Of a stretch of DNA of 64,000 bases, positions 9,127 through 16,282 are shown one piece after another; the stretch's first letter is position 1, and each line of letters starts with the position of its first letter. The stretch comes from Myxococcales bacterium (GTDB lineage Bacteria; Myxococcota; UBA796; SXON01), in the NCBI GenBank assembly GCA_009692585.1, contig SHYX01000018.1, positions 1 to 64,000 on the forward strand, written 5' to 3'. The translations under genes were made by a program, and so were the position numbers. Under the pieces are notes generated by a model. That model ran no database searches and was not told the DNA's origin. It was given only the letters and a program-made list of their open reading frames with translations.

Positions 9127-9935
9127 CCCGCCGCCGCCAGCAGAATCGCCAGCGACCGTGCCAGGAGTGGCTCGGACAGGGAAGCACCCGGCACCCGGCC
9201 AAGGTCATGGACGCGGATCGATCGGCGCTGGGTCTCCGGGACGGGCGGTTCGGCGAGCCTGGTGTCGTCGCCCTCGCGGCTCCGGAGCACGAACCACGGT
9301 GTGGTGCGGTCGAGCTCGGTGTCGAAGTCGTCCTGACGCACCTCCGCCGCCGGATCGAACTGCGCGTCGACGAACAGCAGAGCGCGGATGCGGTCGCGAC
9401 GATCTGGGGCGTTTCGGAGCGCGGTCAGGAGTGCCGCGCCGTGCTCGCGGGTGGCCAGCACGAATCGCGTCGAAGCCCGGATTCCCGGACCGGTCATCGT
9501 CTGGAGCGTCACGCCTTCCGCGGCGAGGGTGACGACGCCCGGAATGTCGAGTGGTGCCGCCCCGAACCAGATCAGTCGCACGTCCTCGAGTCGGCGCGTG
9601 ACCACCTCGGCGACGCACGGTGCGCCCGCGGCCACCGCGTCCCAGGTCACCCCCGCACCGAGGCGTTCCTCGGTTGCGTAGTCGGCGCCGAGCTCGTCGG
9701 GGTCGAGCGTCCACCCGCCGCCAGGGGCGGTCGGTCCAGTCGGAAGGAGCAAGTCCAGGCGAGCCCGCCACGCTCCCCGGTCGGCGCCGCTCGCCTCTAC
9801 CTCCCCGCGAACCAAGGTGGCGAGCACGAGGTGGTGGAAGGTCACCGGGTCCCAACCCGGCTGGCGCGGCCAGGCGAAGGTGAGGGCCGCCGTCAAGAGG
9901 GCGACGAAAAAGGCCCAGAGCAGGACGTCGGTCAC
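9123..9935 (-). CDS. Membrane-anchored protein of unknown function
   Basis: A 270-residue protein starting at GTG 9935, which overlaps the stop of the upstream O-antigen-ligase-like gene. One membrane helix lies at residues about 4-20 (VLLWAFFVALLTAALTFAW), followed by a soluble domain. Segments such as IWFGAAPLDIPGVVTL and IRALLFVDAQFDPAAEV look like the parallel strands of an alpha/beta fold, but I recognise no family and no catalytic motif. It lies between a polysaccharide polymerase/ligase-like gene and 5-oxoprolinase, with GTGA overlaps on both sides, so all three are probably co-expressed. Confidence 0.75.
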   Translation of the reverse strand: MTDVLLWAFFVALLTAALTFAWPRQPGWDPVTFHHLVLATLVRGEVEASGADRGAWRARLDLLLPTGPTAPGGGWTLDPDELGADYATEERLGAGVTWDAVAAGAPCVAEVVTRRLEDVRLIWFGAAPLDIPGVVTLAAEGVTLQTMTGPGIRASTRFVLATREHGAALLTALRNAPDRRDRIRALLFVDAQFDPAAEVRQDDFDTELDRTTPWFVLRSREGDDTRLAEPPVPETQRRSIRVHDLGRVPGASLSEPLLARSLAILLAAAG

Positions 9936-11347
9936 GGGGGACTCCAGGCGGGCAGCGGTTGTCCGGACTCTCTCGCTCGCCTCGCGACGAGGTGCAGCGC
10001 CGTGTACAGACCCAGCCACTCCCAGAACGGCTTCTCGTAGATGTTGAACTCCACGAAGGACCAGGCGAAATAGCCCAGCATCGAGGCGGGCATGGTCCAG
10101 GCCAGCGCCTCCGCTTCACTGCCGCGGGTGTCCAGCACCGTCTGCACGACCATCCGTGCGATCACCACGACCAGGCTACCCAGGAGCAGCAGTCCCGGCA
10201 CGCCGGTGTGCGCCAGTTCTCCCCAGAAGATGCCATGGGGGTAGCGGTAGACGGAGTTGTAGAGCCAGTCGCTATATCGCTGGAGGTTGTCCGCGTACCC
10301 CCCCGGCCCGATGCCCACGCCGTAGGTGTCGGTGAACATCCCCCAGCAGGCGGCCCAGTTCGAGCCGCGGATGTCCCGTTGGAACAGGAAGGTGAGGCCG
10401 CCGACGATTCGGGTGAAGCCCTTGGCGAAGTCCCCGAGATTCAGCATCAGCGCCATCCCGATCAGCACGCCAGCAGCCGCCGCGAAGCGCACGAACCACT
10501 TCCGAAAGAGCGGCTGCGCCAGCGCAGCGACGGCGCCGGCGATGACCACCGAGCCCGCGCCCCCGCGACTGCCGCTGGTCATCATCGCCAGGAAGATGAA
10601 CAGGGACGCCGTCAACAGCCCCCACCGCAGCACGGCCCGTGTCTGCGTCAGCCCGAACGCCGCCGCCGCCGGGACCGCAAAGGACAGGTTCATCGCGAAC
10701 CAGTTCGGCTGTTGGCCGAGCCCGGTCTCCCGCCCCCCGCTCTCGGACGCCTGCCACTGGGTGGCGTAGTTGGTCAGCCCGAGCGCGTCGCCGAAGATGG
10801 CCAGGAGACCGATGACCACGCACGCGCCGATCCACCACCACAGCATGGCTTTCACGTGGTCCCATGTGCGCACGAAGGCCAGGATCACGCTCGCGGTGGC
10901 CAGGATCATCGCCAGCCCGATGATCTCCTTGGCGCCGTCGCTCACCTTGTCGGACCAGCCCAGCCCCACCATCCGCCACACGATCATCGCCAGGAATACG
11001 CCCCGCCAGGGCCACGCGTGCCAGAGCGGGCGCTGGTCGAAGACCGCGCGAAGCCCGAGCGCGATGAGCGCGATGAGGAGCACCGGCTCGAACATCCCGA
11101 TCGTGATCTTCCCGATCGTGAAGAAGGACATGGTCCCGGTCGACAACAGCCGAGCGGCGAGCATCGCGCCGACCGCCCAAAGCGGGTTGTCGAGCAACAG
11201 CACGGTCACGAGAAAAACCGCCGCCAGCACCGGTGGCACCTTCCAGTCCACCAAAAAAGTGAGGAGCAGAACCGTCTGCACGGCGAGCAGCGCCGCAACG
11301 CGCCAGACGCCGATCGCTGCCAGGCGCCCCAGAACGCGGCTCAACAT
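9932..11347 (-). CDS. O-antigen ligase / polymerase family membrane protein (Wzy_C-like)
   Basis: A 471-residue polytopic membrane protein with about 10-12 hydrophobic helices. It has a large periplasmic loop (from about residue 315 to 375) with FQRDIRGSNWAACWGMFTD and YRYPHGIFWGELAHTGVPG. The latter matches the conserved H...ElahtGvPGl motif of the Wzy_C family. An earlier SGSRGG motif is also typical. Such proteins join or polymerise polysaccharide units at the periplasmic face of the inner membrane. It is the first gene of a three-gene operon. Its ATG is only 30 bp from the divergent start of the beta-helix/MopE gene, so the two promoters must overlap. Confidence 0.85.
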   Translation of the reverse strand: MLSRVLGRLAAIGVWRVAALLAVQTVLLLTFLVDWKVPPVLAAVFLVTVLLLDNPLWAVGAMLAARLLSTGTMSFFTIGKITIGMFEPVLLIALIALGLRAVFDQRPLWHAWPWRGVFLAMIVWRMVGLGWSDKVSDGAKEIIGLAMILATASVILAFVRTWDHVKAMLWWWIGACVVIGLLAIFGDALGLTNYATQWQASESGGRETGLGQQPNWFAMNLSFAVPAAAAFGLTQTRAVLRWGLLTASLFIFLAMMTSGSRGGAGSVVIAGAVAALAQPLFRKWFVRFAAAAGVLIGMALMLNLGDFAKGFTRIVGGLTFLFQRDIRGSNWAACWGMFTDTYGVGIGPGGYADNLQRYSDWLYNSVYRYPHGIFWGELAHTGVPGLLLLGSLVVVIARMVVQTVLDTRGSEAEALAWTMPASMLGYFAWSFVEFNIYEKPFWEWLGLYTALHLVARRARESGQPLPAWSPP

Positions 11348-11377
11348 GGGCTGGCGGTTAGCGCAAGCTCCGGGAAC

Positions 11378-13360
11378 ATGTCAACCTTGGTTATCATGCT
11401 GCTCCTCCTTCTGTCGCCGGCCGTGGCGGCCACGCTCCAGGTCGGCCCGACCGCCACCTACTCCACGATCAATGCCGCCTTGGCGGCGGCGAGCTCCGGT
11501 GACACGATCATGGTCGCGCCGGGCACCTACGCCGAGTCCCTCGATCTTCGTGGCAAGTCGGTGACCCTGACCGGCCAGGAAGGCCCGTACTCGACGACGA
11601 TCGCGACGAGCGCATCGATCTACATGGATGGCGGCACGATTGAGGGATTCACGGTGTCGCCGGCCGGGGCGACCGCGATTTCGATCAGCGGTGGCTCGCC
11701 GGTGGTGCGCGAGATGGTGATCGTCGCGCCGAGCGCCTACGGTGTCGCGATTGGCGCCGGAACGGCGACGGTGGAGGAATGCCTGGTCATCGACGCTGGC
11801 AACTCGGGGTTCTTCGTGGCGCGGGACGCGCCGTCGATACGCCGGTCCGTCTCGATCGACGCGGTGAAATACAACTTCTACCTCAAGGGTGGTGGCGCCC
11901 TGGCCAATTCCCTGAGCATCGGCGCGCCGTACGGCATCGTCGTTCAATCCACCACCAACACCGTGAGCCACAGCGTCAGTCTCGACGCGACCCTGGGTGC
12001 CCTGGTCGCGGCGGCGGACGTCAGCTTCGAAAACGGCGTGTACGCGAACAGCCCCTTCGTGGTCGTCTGCAACGGAGGCGAGCCCACGTTCCCCAACGGG
12101 ATCGGCAGCTCGGTCTTCGCGGCCAGGGCCTGCGGCGCGTCTGCCCTCGCCGGGCTGACCGACACCGACCCGAGGTTTGCGGCCTGGACGACCGGCGGCG
12201 GGCTGTACGACAGCGATCTGAGCCCGGCGGCGGGCTCGCCGCTCGCCGACGGAGGCACCGGGCTCGACCTCGACGGGTCCGTGGCCGATCTCGGTCTGTT
12301 CGGTGGCAACACCGGGGCCTGGCGCGACCGTGACGGCGACGGCGTGCCCGTGGTCTTCGACTGCGATGACCACACCGACACCCGCTACCCCGGAGCTCCC
12401 GAACTCGACGACGGTATGGATCAGGACTGCGACGGGGAGATTGACGAGGACATCATCGTCGACACCGGGGACACGGGCACCGACACCGGCGACACCGGGA
12501 CGGACACCGGGACGGACACCGGGACGGACACCGGCGGCGCGGTGGACATCGATCACGACGGCTTCACCGCCGACGTGGACTGCGGCGACCACAATGTCGC
12601 CACCTACCCTGGGGCGACCGAGATCCTGGACAGCGCCGACAACGACTGCGATGGCCGAGTGGACGAGGGGACGGCGGGAGGCGATGACGACGGGGATGGG
12701 TGGTCGGTGCTGGCCGGCGATTGCGACGACAACGACCACTTCCGAAGCCCCGCGGCGGACGAGACACCGCGCAACGGCGTCGATGAAGACTGCGACGGCG
12801 CCGACAGCTCGCCTAAGCGCCAGGACAACGACGGCGACGGTCACACGGACGAGACCGACTGCGACGATACCGCTCCCAACGTGAACCCCGGCGTCGCCGA
12901 CCCGACCAACGGAGTGGACGACGATTGCGATGGCCTGGCCGACGACGACGAGCTCAACGCCGACGCGGACGCCGATGGGGTGACGCCGTTGACCGGCGAC
13001 TGTGACGATCGCGATCCCACACGTCACGCCGGCGCCGCCGACATTCCCGACGACTACATCGATCAGGACTGCACCGGTCAGGACAACTACGATGTCGATC
13101 GCGACGGGCAGGCGTCCCCAGCCAGCGGTGGCGCCGACTGCGACGACCTTCGGAGCACGACCTACGTGGGCGCGCCGGAAAACTGTGACGACGGCCTGGA
13201 CAACGACTGCGACGGGGCGGCGGACCAGGGTTGCACGCCGAATGTGGACGGTGGTGGCGATGAAACCTGCAGTTGCAACAGCGGCGCGGCGGTGGCCGTG
13301 CTGCCGCTGCTGCTGGCAATTGCGGCGGGAATTCGTCGTCGTCGCCCAGCAAGCTCTTGA
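11378..13360 (+). CDS. Secreted beta-helix protein with MopE-type repeats and MYXO-CTERM-like tail
   Basis: A 660-residue surface protein. A signal peptide (VIMLLLLLSPAVAA) is followed by a pectate-lyase-like parallel beta-helix (about 20-300; ATYSTINAALAAASSGDTI is the typical opening). Then come about six MopE-type metal-binding units (DCDD...PGA.E...DNDCDG) with acidic Dx(D/N)xDG loops, split by a TDTG repeat linker. The C-terminus ends CSCNSG, then a hydrophobic helix, then RRRR. That is a MYXO-CTERM-like sorting tail, expected to be processed by a myxosortase and lipid-anchored. Binding of calcium or other metals is inferred from the motifs. It is transcribed divergently from the O-antigen-ligase-like gene. 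Confidence 0.88.
   Translation: MSTLVIMLLLLLSPAVAATLQVGPTATYSTINAALAAASSGDTIMVAPGTYAESLDLRGKSVTLTGQEGPYSTTIATSASIYMDGGTIEGFTVSPAGATAISISGGSPVVREMVIVAPSAYGVAIGAGTATVEECLVIDAGNSGFFVARDAPSIRRSVSIDAVKYNFYLKGGGALANSLSIGAPYGIVVQSTTNTVSHSVSLDATLGALVAAADVSFENGVYANSPFVVVCNGGEPTFPNGIGSSVFAARACGASALAGLTDTDPRFAAWTTGGGLYDSDLSPAAGSPLADGGTGLDLDGSVADLGLFGGNTGAWRDRDGDGVPVVFDCDDHTDTRYPGAPELDDGMDQDCDGEIDEDIIVDTGDTGTDTGDTGTDTGTDTGTDTGGAVDIDHDGFTADVDCGDHNVATYPGATEILDSADNDCDGRVDEGTAGGDDDGDGWSVLAGDCDDNDHFRSPAADETPRNGVDEDCDGADSSPKRQDNDGDGHTDETDCDDTAPNVNPGVADPTNGVDDDCDGLADDDELNADADADGVTPLTGDCDDRDPTRHAGAADIPDDYIDQDCTGQDNYDVDRDGQASPASGGADCDDLRSTTYVGAPENCDDGLDNDCDGAADQGCTPNVDGGGDETCSCNSGAAVAVLPLLLAIAAGIRRRRPASS
12491..12535 (+). 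repeat. 12-bp tandem repeat coding for TDTG
   Basis: Three full copies of GACACCGGGACG (12491-12502, 12503-12514, 12515-12526) plus a partial fourth, inside the beta-helix/MopE gene. The unit is a multiple of three, so copy-number change would only lengthen or shorten the acidic linker between repeat units. Confidence 0.85.
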
Positions 13361-13385
13361 CAAAGCACCCAATTCGGGTTCAGAT
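13357..13385 (+). promoter_or_regulatory. Possible sigma70-type promoter of the small lipoprotein gene
   Basis: A perfect TTGACA at 13357-13362 overlaps the stop codon of the preceding gene. Seventeen bases later lies TCAGAT (13380-13385), a poor -10 box. The perfect -35, the 83-bp leader and the isolated short gene downstream make a promoter likely, but the -10 is weak. Confidence 0.35.
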
Positions 13386-13467
13386 TGCCGGCGTCCTCAC
13401 ATGGGGTTGTCCCGTGGTGATGGCGCAAGACCGACACCGCAAGAGAACACGTTCTCGAGGAGACACA

Positions 13468-13572
13468 ATGTCCTTCATCAAGCCCCTTTTCGCCCTCATC
13501 TTCGCCGCCTTCGTGGGCGCCACCGTGGTTGCTTGCGACGGCAGCACCGATTCTGCCGACGCCGCGGCGTAG
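13468..13572 (+). CDS. 34-residue lipoprotein
   Basis: A very short gene: ATG at 13468 preceded by an AGGAG ribosome site seven bases upstream. The product has a charged start (MSFIKP), a hydrophobic stretch, a lipobox VVAC (Cys at residue 23), and only eleven residues after the cysteine (DGSTDSADAAA). After lipidation almost nothing but the lipid and an acidic tail would remain. The gene has its own likely promoter upstream and a strong terminator just after it, so it is probably a separately expressed unit and perhaps an abundant one. Small lysis-type or structural (Lpp-like) lipoproteins are possible comparisons, but no family is recognised. Confidence 0.75.
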   Translation: MSFIKPLFALIFAAFVGATVVACDGSTDSADAAA

Positions 13573-13595
13573 TCAGACGCCTTCGGGCGATGTTG

Positions 13596-13635
13596 CTCCC
13601 CGGGTGCTTCTGGCATCCGGGGAGTTTCATTTTTT
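13596..13635 (+). terminator. Rho-independent terminator after the small lipoprotein gene
   Basis: A 12-bp stem with one G-T pair (arms 13596-13607 and 13613-13624) and a five-base loop, followed by TTTCATTTTTT. It lies 24 bp after the stop codon and is the clearest intrinsic terminator in the window. Confidence 0.88.
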
Positions 13636-13653
13636 GGGATAGGAACGGACTTG

Positions 13654-14427
13654 ATGTCGTCGTTGCTCCCGCTCCGCCCGCGCCTGCTGCGAGCGGTCGT
13701 CGGATTCCTGGCCGCAGTGGGCTTGCTCTGCGGCGGTCTCGTCGCGTGGCGCGTGCTGCGCCCGCCTCTGGTGGAGACCGCCCATGCCCTGCCTCTCGCG
13801 GCGGTGACGGCGCTGGTGGGCCCGGTGCGCCCCGAACCCGGCCTGCGACACGAGACGTGGCCGCTGGCCGGCACGCCGGGCGTCGGAAGCTGCGCGGCGT
13901 GCCACGATCATGGAGAGGTGGTGCGGGGTAAGCGGACGGGTGAGACGGCGGAGGAGTGGCGGCGAACGCCGGCGGCCGCGGGCGGCCGCGCCTGTACCTC
14001 GTGCCACCACGCCGCCCTCGCGCGCAGCGACTGGGCAGCGGCCTTCCACGCGGGCGTGAAGATCTCCATCTCTCCGTCCGGGGGGGCGGTGGGCCAGGTC
14101 AAGCTCACCGCCACCGACCAGATCGGACACCGCCTCCCCACCACCCTCGGCGTGGAGCTGCGGGTTTCGCTGGCGCAGGTGGACCGTCAGGGCCTGGTCA
14201 TCGAGGGGACCACCATCGAGGGGGTGGTCGGCCGCCGCCTCGACGAGTCCGGCGGTGACGAGCAGTTCGACACTCGGCTCTTCCCGGGAGAGGTGTACAA
14301 GCTCCGCTACGAGGCCCTCGTGAACGACGAGTGCGTCTCGATGATCGCCAGGGTGGTCGCCCATCCGGGGGGCGGTCGGGACCCCGTCAGCGTGTGGGAG
14401 GAGCGGGTCGTGCTGCTGCCCGCGTGA
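13654..14427 (+). CDS. Membrane-anchored diheme cytochrome c-like protein
   Basis: A 257-residue protein starting at ATG 13654. It has an N-terminal membrane helix (residues about 12-33) and two CxxCH haem-binding motifs: CAACH (near residue 87) and CTSCH (near residue 117). The C-terminal half has the segment TDQIGHRLPTTLG and beta-rich sequence like the immunoglobulin-type domain that follows the haems in several multihaem cytochrome proteins. It is probably a periplasmic electron-transfer protein anchored in the inner membrane. The partner is unknown and no oxidase or reductase gene lies nearby. It follows the strong terminator, so it needs its own promoter. Confidence 0.78.
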   Translation: MSSLLPLRPRLLRAVVGFLAAVGLLCGGLVAWRVLRPPLVETAHALPLAAVTALVGPVRPEPGLRHETWPLAGTPGVGSCAACHDHGEVVRGKRTGETAEEWRRTPAAAGGRACTSCHHAALARSDWAAAFHAGVKISISPSGGAVGQVKLTATDQIGHRLPTTLGVELRVSLAQVDRQGLVIEGTTIEGVVGRRLDESGGDEQFDTRLFPGEVYKLRYEALVNDECVSMIARVVAHPGGGRDPVSVWEERVVLLPA

Positions 14428-14436
14428 GCCGCAGGA

Positions 14437-14580
14437 TCAAGGCCGCCGAACGGGGATGGGGACGGGCTCGGGCTCGGGCGCAGGAAACAGCCGATCGGTC
14501 AGCTCGTCCAGCCATTCCCGCAGGCCCTCGCGGAGGGATCGTTTGCGGCGCCGGGTCGGCGGGGTCTGTGCTTCACTCAT
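14437..14580 (-). CDS. 47-residue protein of unknown function
   Basis: A short open frame from ATG 14580 to TGA 14437, with an AGGAG ribosome site seven bases before the start. The product is MSEAQTPPTRRRKRSLREGL followed by a probably amphipathic helix (REWLDELTDRLF) and a Pro/Glu tail (PAPEPEPVPIPVRRP). It fills the otherwise empty gap between two plus-strand genes. The composition and ribosome site support a real gene, but no family is known. It could be a small membrane-surface or regulatory protein. Homology in related genomes would settle it. Confidence 0.5.
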   Translation of the reverse strand: MSEAQTPPTRRRKRSLREGLREWLDELTDRLFPAPEPEPVPIPVRRP

Positions 14581-14656
14581 CCGGCGCTCCTGGTCCTCAA
14601 CGTTACGTTAGCACCCCATCGACCAATCGGGCACCGCTTTGAAGACCGGACCGTCA

Positions 14657-16258
14657 ATGGGCCTGTGGTTGGCGCTCTTTCTGTACGGCGTCCTCGTCTT
14701 CGGCACCGTGCGCGCCGTCGGTCTGGTGGGCGAGGTGGACATCGGCTGGGCGCTCGCCGCCCCGCCACGGGTGCTGGTGCAGTGGAGCCCGCCGATCGAG
14801 AGCGAAAGCGGCGGTGAGTGGGCCCTTTTCGAGGCGCGGCAGACCCGGCCGCTGGAGTCGCTGGTCCTTGGCGCGGTGCGGCTGCCGCTGGCGACGAACA
14901 GCTACACCGGGGGTGCGCCCGACTGGCCGGCCCGGCTCGCGCGGGCGGCCACCGGCGCGCGGGAGGCCGGGGTGGTGGTGCACGTCCTGTTCGGCGCGTT
15001 GTTGCTGGCGCTCGCCCACCGTTTCCTCCGTTTTCACGGGACGCCCGCCGCGGCGGGAGGCGTGGCGCTGCTGCTCGCGAGTGACTGGGTATTCGTATTC
15101 TTCAAGAAGGTTCTGGGAGGAACGGAAATCCTGCTGCAGACGGCGGGTCTCCTGGTGCTGTGGTCGCTGTGGAGTCGGCGATGGAAGGGGGGACGACACG
15201 GAACCGTGGCGTTGGCGCTGGGGGTCGGCCTCGGTCTCGGCGCCAAAGTCACGTTCGTCGCCACGCTCGTCGCGTTCGGCATCGCGGCGATGCTGACGCG
15301 GTGGGATCGTCCGAACATGCGGGCGCCGGAGCGCGTGCGGCCCTCGCTGCTGGTGACGCTCCCCCTGCTCTGCGTGGCGCCGCTCGTGGTGAGCTGGGTG
15401 CACCACCTCACGCTCGGCGGGTTGCCCGAGGTGATCTCCCACGACACCCTGGACCTCCAGCTGCGACGGCTCACGACCGGCACGAGCATGGGGCGTGAGT
15501 CGGTCGTAAACCTCACGCGCTTCCTGGGCAACCCGGTCGCGTGGCTCGGCGACGCCTGGGGCACCGTTGCGGTCGATGCGGTCTCGGGCCCGCGCCTCAT
15601 CACCCTGGCGCTCGCCGCAGCCGGAGCGCTGATCGAGTGGCGGAGCCGAACCCAATCCCCGAGCGCGGCGCTCCTGCGTTTCCTGTCGCTGGCGGTGCCG
15701 CTGCAACTGGGCCTGCTCTTCCTGCTCAACCGGGACCTCCATCACCTCGCTCAGGCGACGGTCCCGCTGGCGCTGCTGGTGGCGCTGGGGGCCGACCGCG
15801 TCGCGGGGGAGCTTGCCCGACCGCGCTCGACGCTGCGGGCCATCGTCACGTCGCTTTGTCTGGCGCCGGCCGTCTTCGCCGGCCTGCAACAGCTCCGTGG
15901 CACCGATGGCATCGTGCGCACCGCACGGGCGCATTCCTTCACCACCGATGGCCAGCTCGCCCTGACCGAACTGCTGCGCGAAAACGGCGTCCAGCGCCTC
16001 GTCGTCGCCAACTACGAGCTCTACGGGCTGCTCGAGCAGCTGGTCCCCGAGGTCGAGGTCGTGCACGGCTGGGGCGCGGTGTCCAGAAAGGACAAGGATC
16101 TCGGTGGGTTGCGCGCCATCGGGCAGGGGGGCCACTACCTCTGGGTGCGGCCTTCGGCGCCCTTTATCTACGATTGGCGCGCCGAGGGGGTGGGTCCGCG
16201 GGTCGGGGCGATCGGGGACGGCGAGCACACCTGGGCGGAGCTCTTCCGCGTCGAATGA
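14657..16258 (+). CDS. Polytopic membrane protein, GT-C glycosyltransferase-like
   Basis: A 533-residue protein from ATG 14657 (a TTG at 14639 is also in frame). There are about nine to eleven hydrophobic helices spread through the first 430 residues and a soluble C-terminal domain of roughly 100 residues. The acidic segment VGEVDIGWALA after the first helix sits where GT-C enzymes carry their catalytic Asp/Glu, and the C-terminus has repeated aromatic and Gly-rich patches. GT-C enzymes move sugars from lipid carriers onto proteins or glycans outside the inner membrane. The assignment is by overall layout only, so it may be another polytopic membrane protein. Confidence 0.6.
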   Translation: MGLWLALFLYGVLVFGTVRAVGLVGEVDIGWALAAPPRVLVQWSPPIESESGGEWALFEARQTRPLESLVLGAVRLPLATNSYTGGAPDWPARLARAATGAREAGVVVHVLFGALLLALAHRFLRFHGTPAAAGGVALLLASDWVFVFFKKVLGGTEILLQTAGLLVLWSLWSRRWKGGRHGTVALALGVGLGLGAKVTFVATLVAFGIAAMLTRWDRPNMRAPERVRPSLLVTLPLLCVAPLVVSWVHHLTLGGLPEVISHDTLDLQLRRLTTGTSMGRESVVNLTRFLGNPVAWLGDAWGTVAVDAVSGPRLITLALAAAGALIEWRSRTQSPSAALLRFLSLAVPLQLGLLFLLNRDLHHLAQATVPLALLVALGADRVAGELARPRSTLRAIVTSLCLAPAVFAGLQQLRGTDGIVRTARAHSFTTDGQLALTELLRENGVQRLVVANYELYGLLEQLVPEVEVVHGWGAVSRKDKDLGGLRAIGQGGHYLWVRPSAPFIYDWRAEGVGPRVGAIGDGEHTWAELFRVE

Positions 16259-16282
16259 CCCGTACCGGGGTACCTTGTCGCC

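Noticed and set aside
11381..13372. Minus-strand 663-codon frame opposite the beta-helix/MopE gene
   Set aside because: Val/Arg-rich repeats with no domain; it mirrors the acidic repeats of the plus-strand gene.
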